Origin: Bugula neritina
Taxonomy: Eukaryota; Bryozoa; Gymnolaemata; Cheilostomatida; Bugulidae
Direction: 5' to 3'
DNA: 64,000 bases
Assembly: GCA_964035545.1 (NCBI GenBank)
Contig: OZ037766.1
Coordinates: forward strand, 25,798,126-25,862,125
Below the pieces are notes generated by a model. It searched no databases. It saw only the letters and a program-made list of their open reading frames with translations, and was not told where the DNA came from. Below, piece after piece: positions 11,562 through 23,000 of this stretch (positions within the stretch are counted from its first letter, which is position 1; each line of letters starts with the position of its first letter). The translations under genes were made by a program, and so were the position numbers.

Positions 11562-11785
11562 ACTCACCATTCCTGTGAGAACCCTTAATAGAAAGAGATA
11601 TTGATTTGTAAAAGGGCAAAAAACAAAAACATGTTTCATATTGTTGCAAAAAAGCAATTAGGATTGAATAGATGTTATTTCCAACATCACCAATGGCCTT
11701 TGCTGAGATTCAAACCACTGACCTTGGGTTTAATGAGCCAACGCTCTAACCACTAAACCCCTGCTGCTCCGGCCCCTGTTCTAGT
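11562..11785 (-). mobile_element. tRNA-derived SINE, copy 3, inverted
   Basis: Read on the minus strand it has TTTAGTGGTTAGAGCGTTGG (A-box region), GGTTTGAATCTC (B box), CCATTGGTGATGTTGGAAAT (body start as in copy 2) and a tail TCTCACAGGAATGGTGAGTT next to the TA array. The middle of the body differs from copies 1 and 2, so it may be a related subfamily. Confidence 0.75.
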
Positions 11786-13033
11786 GAGTTGAATTTAAGA
11801 AGAAATGTTGTGGGAAACTGCATGTCACAATTTATCAAAGTTTGGTAATATACTTTTAAAGCAACAATGTCCTAAATTTTTGTCTTGCACATACCTGGTT
11901 TACAAATTGAAGACTTTATCAACTTTAGCAAGTATTGGAATTGGTAAGGAGTTGTCTAACCTGATAGGTCAAACTGTTTTAATTTACTGCAAGTAGTCAA
12001 GTATAAGTAGTTATGATTGTATGTAAAAACTCAGCTCATTAGACCTCAAAAATTTTTAATGTTATACAGTGTGTGTGCCCATAGCGGAGTCTTACGTCAT
12101 AGTGGCGTTTAAACAGCTGGACAATAAATTTTTGCAAAGGTTGTCAATTAATTATATATTAGTTATTTGATTGATAATTCTGAAAATAAATTATTTGCCT
12201 TTTTAGATGCTTTTTGAATTTTTATTGCTATACTTTGTGAAAGCTTGTAATTACAATTGTTTTTATAAAATATTTAGCCAAAACTACTACTCTTTATGGC
12301 TCTTTTTTAATTGTATCATATATTTGAATAATTGAAAAATACGAAGCAACAATAGTATTGATAAATTATTATGTTATTATATGTATTTGATAAGCTAAAA
12401 GTTCTACATAATGCTGTTGCTTTCTAAAATAAAGTCAACAGGGTTAAACATAAGAGATGATAGGACCAAAAATTATATTGTTTGTATATGACAAAAGTAG
12501 TCTAGCGCATCATAATACAAATAAAAGTTTGTAGATATAATCAAATAACTGATAAATAATTCACAAACTGTAAAGAATAATGTTATAAAATATCTAGAAA
12601 ACTTTAATAAAACATGTAGAAAGTAAGTGCAGCACATGCCATATGTGAATCTGTGAATTTAGAAAAACTTTGTTCTTTACATACACTGTAGCAGCATCTC
12701 AAGGGAATAATGGAGGTTTTCACTGCACAATCTAAATAATATACATCATGTTATAAATGTGATAGTAGTGTTGCTATTTATATTCAGAGACAGCAACGTG
12801 TTACATAAGAGAGTTACATGGACATAATACTCGATGACATACTAATTCTTTATATGTAGTTAACATGGCCTCCAAACACAATTTTGATGTGAAACAAGCA
12901 CTCTTCAAGCAAGAAGTACTTGCAAAGGAAAATTATCTCACCGGCAGCCATAATGATAACTGAGGCATCATAAAATCTATTTTTATAATGACTCTTTTTA
13001 CATTTAATGTATGCTATGTTTAGTGTTACTTAC

Positions 13034-16000
13034 AGGTGGGGTTTCAGGGCCTCTACCACCAGGTCTACTGCCACGAGCTCTACGACCCCTTATTCTAACG
13101 CCATCTGGCCCTATTCTATTTCTTCTCGCCCTTCTTTCACTTGGACTTAGTCTAGATCTCCGGCCTGTTCTAGGTCCTCGGCCCATTCCAGGTCTTTGAC
13201 CCATTCCAGGCCTCTGGCCCATTTCAGGTCCAGGGCCCATTCTAGGTCCCCGGCCCCTTCTAGCTCCTTGGCCTATTCCAGACTCCTGGCCCATTTCAGG
13301 TCCCCGGCCTATTCTAGGTCTTTCACCCATTCCAGACTCCTGGCCCATTTCAGGTCCCCGGCCTATTCTAGGTCTTTCACCCATTCCAGACTCCTGGCCC
13401 ATTTCAGGTCCCCGGCCCCTTCTAGCTCCTTGGCCCATTCCAGGTCCTTGGCCCATTTCAGGTCCCCGGCCTATTCCAGGTCCTTGGCCCATTCCAGCTC
13501 CACTCCCAATGTCTATTCTCCTTTCAGGTGACACACTAGCCACTGTAAAATATTTTTAGCTACGATAATTCAGGCCAAATTGCAGTTTAACTTTTGAAGC
13601 TGAGAAGCAGTGAACAAGCAATCTGCAGCTGATATGCAGGTAGCATGTTTACATTCACCTCAATACTCAGACTGCTAAAGTTCTTGAATAACCTTTCGTT
13701 CTTTAAAATAAATAAATAATAAATAAATAATACAGCTAAGAAGTTCCTATGTTTACCTACCCATTTGTGTTAATACAATGATGTTGGAATTTTATAGAAC
13801 ATAAATTATTCTATAATATGGTGTCTAAAATAAAGGAGATTTTTAAAATCACTATATATATAAATAGAAGTTTATTATTTAGTTTAATATCTAGTTTAAT
13901 ACTAGCTGATGAAATGTATGTAGCGAATTGTAGCAAGTTGTGACATGTCATATGGTTTGGTGTGTAGTGTGGTTTGATGTGGTGTAGTGTGGTTTGGTGT
14001 GTAGTGTGGTTTGGTGTGTAGTGTAGTTTGGTGTGTAGTGTGGTTTGGTGTGGTGTAGTGTAGTTTGGTGTGTAGTGTAGTGTGGTGTGGTGTGTAGTGT
14101 GGTTTGGTGTGTAGTGTGGTTTGGTGTGAAGTGTGGTTTGATGTGTAGTGTGGTTTGGTGTGTAGTGTGGTTTGGTGTGTAGTGTGGTTTGGTGTGTAGT
14201 GTGATTTGGTGTATAATGTGATTTGGTGTGATGGAGTGTGGTTTAGTGTGGTGTAGTGTGGTTTGGTGTATAGTGTGGTTTGGTGTGGTGAAGTGTGGTT
14301 TGGTGTGGTGTAGTGTGGTTTGGTGTGTAGTGTGGTTTGGTGTGTAGTGTGGTTTGGTGTATAATGTGATTTGGTGTGGTGGAGTGTGGTTTAGTGTGGT
14401 GTAGTGTGGTTTGGTGTATAGTGTGGTTTGGTGTATAGTGTGGTTTGGTGTGGTGAAGTGTGGTTTGGTGTGGTGTAGTGTGGTTTGGTGTGTAGTGTGG
14501 TTTGGTGTGTAGTGTGGTTTGGTGTGTAGTGTGGTTTGGTGTGTAGTGTGGTTTGGTGTGGAGTGAAGTGTGGTTTGATGTGTAGTGTGGTTTGGTGTGG
14601 TGAAGTGTGGTTTGGTGTGTAGTGTGGTTTGGTGTGTAGTGTGGTTTGGTGTGTAGTGTGGTTTGGTGTGTAGTGTGGTTTGGTGTGTAGTGTGGTTTGG
14701 TGTGTAGTGTGGTTTGGTGTGTAGTGTGGTTTGGTGTGTAGTGTGGTTTGGTGTGTAGTGTGGTTTGGTGTGTAGTGTGGTTTGGTGTGGTGTAATGTGG
14801 AGCAGTAAAGTTCTTCTGACAACTACTATTATAGTCAATATCTATTCATCTGATTAAAGTGTTATAAAACTCATAGGCACCTCTATTTGCTTGCTGAATC
14901 AGCTGTACCCAAAAGATAGTTTCTTCTTGCACAATGGTGACACTAAAATAGAGGACAAGATACAATACTACATTCACTGGTTATCTCTCAATATGCAAGC
15001 GGGAAACATTTTTATGCATGTACACAATTGGTGTAAAAAATATTAGTTTACTTTAATTATTAAAGTAACAAACAAAAATTTTCTGTGCGTGTGTGCGTGT
15101 GTGCATATATAATAAAGTTCTATTTCTCTTACACACAAAACAGACTTCGAGCAGCATTTGCTGGGTCCACTTCAAATATGAATTCTGCTCCTAGTTTCAC
15201 AGATGCGTCTTGGTGTGTCGCCCCACGACCATTGCATGCAGACTGGAATGTGGGTGGGGCGTTGGTCAGCCTGCCAACAGCATTCCCGCCGTCATTTCTA
15301 ACCTGAGCTAACAGCCCCATAAATCCAGACCCCCTCACAGTCACTACAAAGTCATTATAAAACAGTTAAATACGAGTCATTGGATCATCAAAATGAAAGC
15401 TGCTTTAAGCAGCACCGAGTTGGTGGTCACTGAGTGCATTGGTTCAGAGCTTTCAGTTGGGTGTCTACCCATCATTTACACTTGCCGTACAGTACGTCAT
15501 AACATCAAATATCAGCCATCTTCACAAATGTTTGAGCTTCCTGTACAGCATTGCGGTACATTAGAATCAAGCAGTGCTTGATTCAAACAAGTTGCAGCGA
15601 GCTCCTATTGGACAGAAAAACTTTTGCGTCAACTCATTGGATGTAATTGTCCAATGAAGTGTCATAAATCATACCTAATAGCAGACTTTGAAAACTTTAG
15701 CCCAGACACATTAAAAATGGCTGATATTTTACGTTACGGCCTACTGTAGGATAAATGTGAATGTATACAAATACTGCACTCAGTCTCCCAACTCAGTGCT
15801 GCTTCTAGCAATACTCCATCAAAATAAGTCCAATACATAGGTTTAGAAATATTGTGTTGGCATAGTTAGCATCTCATACCACTGTGTCAATTTGTTTTAT
15901 TTTTTGGTTTACACATATATTATTTCTATTGCATGCTATACTTGATTTAAAACAATGAAAAACATTCATTGTAGAACTAAATTTACCACATCTTTATCTC

Positions 16001-16853
16001 TTGGTACATTTAAAAGTGAACATTCTTTAGGCCACCTGTTATGTATTCAATTTTTTAAATTCAGTTTTATAGTAACTTCGAATTAGTGTTATTTTATTTA
16101 GCAATTTTCAGATAAGATACATTCTCTACATAAGTACCATGTGCTATCAATAAAGTTTCTTTAAACTTGAGAAATAAAGCTCTAGACTCTTCAAACCAAA
16201 ACACTGATATAGATTTAGCCTTTACTATTTTTTTATTTAAAACTATAATTGCTGTAGCTAAGCGCTTTGTCGTTACATCATACTTATAATATTACCTAAT
16301 AATAACACCTAACAATGCAACGCAGCTTAAAGTACATATATCCAAAACTATCTCTTTGAGTTATATGTTGAAATTCACTTGAGGGAAAGAGAGAATTGAA
16401 CTTTTTAAAAAAAAACAGGTACCATTTAACTTTATAACACCTATATTTTACAATCTCAATAAATAAAGTCTAAACTAACACGGGTAAAACGATCCGTGAT
16501 TCTTAGAAAGTTACAAGCTTAATGCTGAAAATATGAATGCACACCTAACATACCTATAAGGCAATGATCTCTACTACTCATCAGATTCGAATGAGCCTAT
16601 AGGCTGAAAAATGTACATTTTAGCAGTTTCAGTTTTTTGCTAAAAGATTAACAAAGGAAACTGCGCAGCACCTACTTCTAACTCTGTTGGCATTTTGTTC
16701 ACAGGTGATAGTGTAGGGGGAGAGAGAACTACTTCGTGCTGTTGCACCTTCATGTTTTGGGATCATGTTGGTACAAGCTTGAAATGGAGCTCCGTTTGGA
16801 AATGCCAGTATGATGGGACACCAGAAGATGACTATCGCCCAGTGTAACAGCAT
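13034..16853 (-). CDS. Secreted Reeler-domain protein with Gly/Met/Arg-rich repeat exon (3' end unresolved)
   Basis: Four exons splice in frame: 16703-16853, 15133-15343, 14881-14942, 13034-13542 (311 codons, phase-0 GTAAGT donor at the end). Exon 1 gives a signal peptide (MLLHWAIVIFWCPIILA) and the Reeler start FPNGAPFQACTNMIPKHEG. Exon 2 holds GSGFMGLLAQVRNDGGNAVG and a conserved NGRGATHQDASVKLGAEF stretch. Exon 3 ends the fold (TIVQEETIFWVQL). Reeler domains occur in reelin, FRRS1 and secreted immune or matrix proteins. Exon 4 (residues about 142-311) is a basic repeat of GxGPxMGQ-like units ending GGRGPETPP. No DOMON or cytochrome b561 exon was seen, so this is not obviously FRRS1. The exon 1-2 joint is about ten residues shorter than usual; a microexon may be missing. 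Continuation below 13034 is unproven. Confidence 0.75.
13100..13515 (-). repeat. Coding minisatellite in Reeler exon 4
   Basis: Roughly 18- to 60-bp units encoding GRGPEMGQ, ESGMGERPRI and GQGARR blocks. The stretch encoding GRGPEMGQESGMGERPRI occurs twice in succession almost unchanged, with a third copy diverging after ESG. GC content is far above the surroundings. The frame stays open across all units. Confidence 0.85.
13940..14797. repeat. 17-bp minisatellite, about 50 units
   Basis: Unit GTGTAGTGTGGTTTGGT with variants (GTGTGGT, GAAGTG, GTATAATGTG). It lies in Reeler intron 3 and ends about 84 bases from the exon 3 donor. The minus strand is open for 296 codons of a Thr/His/Pro/Asn repeat; I treat that as a by-product of the unit. 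Confidence 0.95.
15564..15584. other. Perfect 10-bp palindrome with 1-base centre
   Basis: GAATCAAGCA, one G, then TGCTTGATTC. It lies in Reeler intron 1. It could form a hairpin or be the centre of a decayed inverted-repeat element; no target-site duplication was identified. Confidence 0.4.
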
Positions 16854-19800
16854 CTTCTTAGTTTTATGGCTGTATGCAAGAGATTTCTAGTGTATTTCTA
16901 ATATTAAAAAATCAACATACTATAACAAAGCATTATAAAAAACTCATGCAATTTTATAGCCATGCACTATCCCTGAAAGAAGTCCTGGTGAAAAGGGTTT
17001 TTTAACAACTTACTCATATGTGGCACAAAATGAGCATTAAAAAAGGCTAATCAACCGGTTTTTAAGGATATATGATCAAAAAGAAGTTTAAACCGATTTC
17101 ATTAAAAAGCTTAGTTAAGCAAAACTAAGTCCGCATTAATACAAATAACTAAACACTGAATTTAGTTTTTCTGATGGTATAGTATCAGTTTAATAATTCT
17201 ATCGTTATTCTTCATCTATCCTTACCTATCCCGTTATAGTTGTCTATATACCACTTTTACTGTATAGGCCTACCTAATAACTATATAATATAACACTATT
17301 ACTTTTGACCTAAAATATTAAAAGCATTAGAGAATAATTGTTTATAGCAGCTACAAAACATTCCAGAAAATAATATATAGGCTACTTTTGTTTTTGTTCC
17401 GCTATATATCCTACTGGGAAAACTATTTATTTTCATCTATTTTAACAATATACCGCCTATTTCACAATGAACAATAAACTTTATTTATCTGATCTAACAG
17501 GGTAATCTTGTAATCCTTAAATTTCCGCCCTGATAGCTGATCCCATACTAACAATACAAGCTGTAATTTAGGATTAGCTCAGTTAATCCTTCAGCATCCC
17601 AGATAAGTATAGTTTCTCTTTCTTGGATAATGCTAGATAAAGTAATAAAATCAGGCTGTGTAGCTATGAGCACGTTTTTCTACCCGTGGGAAATGAGTCA
17701 TGTGTAGTTGGTGACTTTACCAAAGGATCCTATTTAGCATATATGCACATTTTATAGCAGGTGAATTCAGCTAGCTAAAACCCATAAAGTCCAATGTCAA
17801 CGCTTTAAGTTATTTTTTATAGGTGCAGAGATTTAATTTATATTTTACAGTTTCTATATGTTCCGTTTTTAAGTTTTACTCTAGCTACAATAAGTGGCTT
17901 GTTACTCCTGAGAAAGATATATTATTATTATTGCTATCAACTGATGTTAACCACTTGAGGTGGCTACATAAGTACGCATACTTCTCCGTTACAACTACGT
18001 TTGCCTTTTTGAGGTGTATTAAGAAACTTAACGTTTTGTGAATCATAGTTCATGCAATGTTTTTCGTACTTCAAAAGACGCAATATTGTTATAATATAGG
18101 AAGGTGAACGCTACAAAAAAGTATCGATCACTTAATACATTGAAAAATCAGCTCGGGCACTGTACTGCTTAAAACATAATTTTTAATCTTCATATTCTCA
18201 CACAAACTAAAACCCCATATAAAATTCAAGTTGTTTTTATCGTAATCTAAAAAGTGCCAGAATGTAAAAAGGAGGAACGCATTTAAAATCTGGCATTTTC
18301 TAAATAACTGTTAGACGTCCTTTAAACAATTTACAAATATAAAATATGTGCACACAGCCTAAGCAACTGTGTATGGCGCAGTGGACCAAATAGGAAGACC
18401 TTTAACTCCCACGTCCTACCCTGACCAAGTTACAGTTTTCTCAAGCTGTGCTCACCAATAAGCATAGAAGTCATTTACCACAAAAACATGTCTGCGGCCC
18501 AAGCACTTATACAATTAGCACTGTTAGGAAAATTTGACAAAAGAGCAAAAATATATATTTGATTTGCTCTGTAACATAACAGTCTGCATCACCAATAAAC
18601 CACTTGGTTTTCAGTTCTATAGATTCAAGTTTAGTTATTTTTATAGTTATTTGAGTGTATGCAAGGATACTTGTGCTGTAATTTCACTAAGTATCAGTTA
18701 TAGTAAGCCTTTAAAATGTCTGTCTATAGGGCTTGTTTATAAGTTCACACGCTACACACATCACATGTGATGTAAGAAATGATTGCCGTCAACTTTGAAG
18801 CCTGCTCACCAGCACAGAGCATGCAGGTCATAAACTAACAATATCTATATTTAAGCTTAAATTCCAAAACTTTATATATAACTCACCCGAAAGATGGTGA
18901 ATTGTGCTTCGTGGTGCTGGTGTAGTTCTGTTTGAGCTTTGAGAGGAAGTTGTGCTGAACTAGTTGTAGGAATTCTTCTGTTTGAGTTATATTTTAAAGT
19001 GTTGTATAAGATAGTTGTTATGATGTGGATTATCATGTGATTAAGTAATTCAACCATAATCCTATTTAATTATCGTGAGTACATCTTTGTAAGTTATTAT
19101 AAATCCTAAAGCAGAATTTATTCAACCAATACCTAACCAGAAAATCAGAATTGTACTCTGAACATGATTGGTTACTTTTTCACTAGCAAAAATTACACAG
19201 CAGTTAAAATTGTTTACAAGAAATTAAAAGACCTAGAAAATTGAGCAACAAATCAAAATGTTGGAAACTAATATTTTTTCTAAATAAATTATATTAAGAA
19301 TTATGAAGTATTACTTTCCGTGCCATTGATTTCAACAGCAAATCAAAATAACTTGTTGTAACTACATTTTATTACAAATGACACACTATAACAATACCAC
19401 CATGGTTGAATAATAAATATGAATTGTGAAGTAAAAATAATTTAAATATGTAAAAAAGATATGAACTTTACAGCATTCACAAATAACATAACATAATATG
19501 TACAATGTAAATACACCGTAATATTACTAGACGTAACTTCATACTGCACTAAATACAGATAATAATCTTGCGATTGTCATAAAAATCATTTAAAATAACA
19601 ATTTAGAAAAATACGTGATATAAGTAATCCAGCTTTGATCATCCAACCAAGTCAATAAATCTTAAAGCCAAACTAGTAAAATATACATTAACTTAAGACG
19701 TACAGAGACTTAAAGCGAAGTACAGAGACTTAAAGCTATGCAAGAATAAGCACACAGCTGCATATTGCAATTAAAAGAGCACACAGTTTTATGTGCTATA

Positions 19801-20062
19801 AAGCAAATATTAAATGACGGATAATGGACATTCATATATTGTGCTCTCAGCTGTTGAGACTAACTCATACAATAATATCTAGAAAACTGTATAATAAAAA
19901 ATGTTTTGCATATTTTTCAAATAAATTTTAAGTAACTGGAATAAAATTCTAATTTGCAAAACTATGTCAACTTTGGATCTATTCCTTTTGACCGGTAAGG
20001 AACTAAACCATGAATACAATAAGAAATTAGAGCTCCAGTGTTACATACAATACACACAGAAA
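16854..20062. other. Intergenic region between Reeler and DHHC genes
   Basis: Both flanking genes are on the minus strand, so this holds the DHHC 3' UTR and the Reeler promoter. A SINE tail lies at 16942-17025. A minus-strand open stretch (18882-19057) ends at a GTGAGT donor and could be a 5' exon, but it resembles nothing I know. Duplicated short units occur near 19700 (CAGAGACTTAAAGC). The rest is AT-rich unique sequence. Confidence 0.5.
16942..17025 (-). mobile_element. SINE 3' fragment, inverted
   Basis: Read on the minus strand it contains AAAAAACCCTTTTCACCAGG, a CTTCTTTCAGGGATAGTG stretch and CTATAAAATTGCATGAG, matching the tail of the SINE at 960-1170. The tRNA head is missing. Confidence 0.6.
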
Positions 20063-23000
20063 TCAAGCGACTCTGACAGAGTGCAAGCTCTCTAGAGTGT
20101 AAGGAGGGATAAAATAAAAATATTCTAGAACATTTTTGACGATGCCTCTATTAAATGGATTCTTGTACTTCCCATTGCTATCCTGTAAATACTTGTACCT
20201 TGTCCAGTTTAAATTCTCGTTGGTGGTTATGTTGGTGAACATCTGTATGGTCTATAAGAGAATACAAGAGACTGCAGTTAGACAGGCACCAAGAAGGGAG
20301 CACAACACTATAACATAGTTAAATCAATTTCAGTTCAGATAGACAACACTTAGTTAGACGACCACTTAGACTATCCCTAACTGGACGACTTCCATTTAGA
20401 CAACTTTATTTAAAAAACATTAAGAATCAAAAAAATTAAATTTAATGACATTTGATAGTAAGTTACATTAATTTTATTTTGGTTTTATGTGAATCTATGT
20501 GCACAGGTGTATATCTGAAGCTATGTACAGGTGTATAACTGAAGCCATGTATAGGTGTATAACTGAAGCCATATGCATAATATGACTCATTGAAGCCATT
20601 GCTTTAACAGTTTACTGAAGCCATATCCATAAGATGTCTAATTTTTTGAAACCATATAATTTTTTAGACTATTTTCTACATTATATTCATTCTATTTTAA
20701 AGTTTAAAGTAGTCAAATATATTTTAAAATCATCTGTACCTATATTTGATAGCAATATTTGGGGTGGTATAACTGAGGTGGTCTATCTGGCATGACACAG
20801 TAAAATCATTACAAAGTTTATCTAAAACTCTATTGCATCGAGTAGACAACTCACCGCACCACCAAACACAGCAATGATAAACAGACCATAAAAGGTTTCC
20901 AAAACCATGGCTACGTAGAATTGCATTTTCAAACTATCGGTCTCCTTCATGAAGGGCCATGTTCGTATGGAAAGGTAATAGGCAAGTACAATAGTGCAGC
21001 AAATTGACAGGGCAAATATTGTAAAGCTACCCCTAAAACAACAGTATACTTTAATATTATTATGATACAGTCTGCACTAAGAGGGAACAATTACCAAACT
21101 TATAGCTGAATCAATTCACTGCATTTTTTGCTGAACGAGGATTTTTGGGATATGTCAGGTTTGAGTAGATTTATAAAAATGCATTAAAAAGAAAGTTTTT
21201 ACCGAGTAACCAAAATCCGAGAGATAAAAATTGAGTGAATATAAATTCAGCTACCACTGGCAGTTCATGTCACATGATCAAAACCGTCCAATTACGTGAT
21301 GACAAAATTGAATATGTAATAATATTACATAACAAAAGTTACCAGGAATTTACTAGCACTTGGAAACTCAACAGATAGGATTCAACCAATATTAATTTGT
21401 AATACTACTCACACACTCCAGCCTCCCCCCCCCCCCCCATTTAACCCCTTTGGACAGTTGAAATCATGTGACCCCTTTAGTCAGACATTGTTTGTAGTGT
21501 ATGCAGTACTTACAGTTGCTAGGAGCAAGCCTACAGTCATGAGCAAGGCGTACAGAGAGATGGGGATGGAGATGTAAATAATAATGGAAGCCCCTTCAGT
21601 GAGATAGATGTGATGGAGAAATCGCATTGCGACGACGAAGTCTAACGAAACGAATAGTATAAAGCCATAGAACCATTTTCTAAAAGAAAATAAATGGCAG
21701 GTGAGATAGAGTTTAACAGAACAAATGAAAGGAATGACAAAGAAATTTATAGTGCATAGAATATACATATATCAAAGATTTCAACAATTATTACACCTAT
21801 GAAACATCTGTCCAGCTGCCAGCTCAACTTGCACCAATTACTATAAGTTACCCAGCCCACATTATGGTTAGAACCACAGATAAACTAGATCAATGGGAAA
21901 ATAGTAGAAATTATATTTTCTGCAAGTAGAATTGGTGCATTGTTACAGTTAGATTAGCTTAAAAAGACCTTGGACTACGTTGTCTATTTCAGTTGATTAA
22001 AATATGGTCCAAGTAGACATTGCATCCAATTAATTGACTGGCTAATAGTTAAGTATTAATTATTAGAGGGCAATTAAATACAAGCTGCAACCCACCACCT
22101 TTGAGCTGGACATTCAGTGAAATAATGAGGTCTAAATCTAGTGACAATGGCTATAACATGGTCTATGTTTGACCACACAAATATAATGAGCATATAATAG
22201 ATGAGATATACCACTTTCTCTAAATATCATAATATTGTGTAGATAAATGACGGGCTTTGAAATTAACAAAATTATTTTAAAAAATAATTTTCCAGATTCC
22301 CTGAATTGACCATTCTAAACAAGCAAAGCCATGCATAAAGCAACGCTAACTGAACCCAATTAAAGTATTAAGGGAAGGTAAAAGACTAAACAGGGGGGAA
22401 GGCAGAGGTGGAGCAAGACAGGGGCAGACAACCTGGTCCTAGCAGCTGTAAGCATACACTAAACAGAATGTGACTAAGTATACAGCCTATAGTTTAAACA
22501 TGGAATGACCTGGTAGTACAGCATGACTATAGTCCAGCATGGCTTAGTCTTGCATATCCTGAAACAATAACTATTTCTGTAACAAATGTTACTTTCAGTT
22601 GAAATAGGATTGTAAAATAACTGTTTTAACGTTAATCTATTAGTAGAAACATTTTAAAAAGTCATTAAAATGAAGATTATTGGTTGGTTGGCTTAAATTT
22701 TAAGAAATATGATATTGTGTTTGTAAGGAATTCGTGTCTAATTGAAAACAAGACATTAGAAAACATAACAAGCATGCTCAGTGTACATCACAGCACATAA
22801 GTAGAAGAGAATAAAGTGCCTGACTAATGGCAGCATTAGAAGTCATAGCAGCGTATAGAATATGAAATATCACATGCTAAAGAACAAGAGAAAGTCACAT
22901 GTGTGGGTAACCAAACAGCATGCAACCAAACAGGTTTACAGAACCACTAGCTATTTCCATGTCTGTGCATAGGTGGAAACACAACTACTAAGTTGCCTTC

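Larger units (their letters stand above)
10832..13033. other. Intergenic region with SINEs; may hold the 3' end of the Reeler gene
   Basis: Contains the tail-to-tail SINE pair at 11331-11785. The rest, 11790-13033, is AT-rich with no recognised gene. A possible 18-nt minus-strand exon (942-959 past 12000, LSLWLP) with good acceptor and GTGAGA donor lies at 12942-12959 and would continue the Reeler frame. The terminal exon of that gene was not found. Confidence 0.45.

Noticed and set aside
13011-13531. Plus-strand open frames over the Reeler exon (Ser/Arg/His/Phe-rich)
   Set aside because: Antisense shadow of the minus-strand repeat exon, which has correct splice sites and joins the Reeler exons in frame.
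13948-14838. 296-codon minus-strand open frame rich in Thr, His, Pro and Asn
   Set aside because: It is the translation of a 17-bp minisatellite, which happens to lack stops; it lies in an intron of the Reeler gene and has no flanking coding sequence.
18360-18420. tRNA-like start (TGGCGCAGTGG)
   Set aside because: No B box and no cloverleaf can be drawn; not a tRNA gene or a clear SINE.
18882-19057. Minus-strand ORF ending at a GTGAGT donor, as a new gene
   Set aside because: No recognisable domain, no partner exon in a matching phase and AT-rich composition; at most a 5' exon of the Reeler gene.
20855-21679. Exons A and B as two successive constitutive exons of the DHHC gene
   Set aside because: The joint is out of phase (A ends in phase 0, B needs two bases) and B read in phase 0 meets TAG at its second codon.
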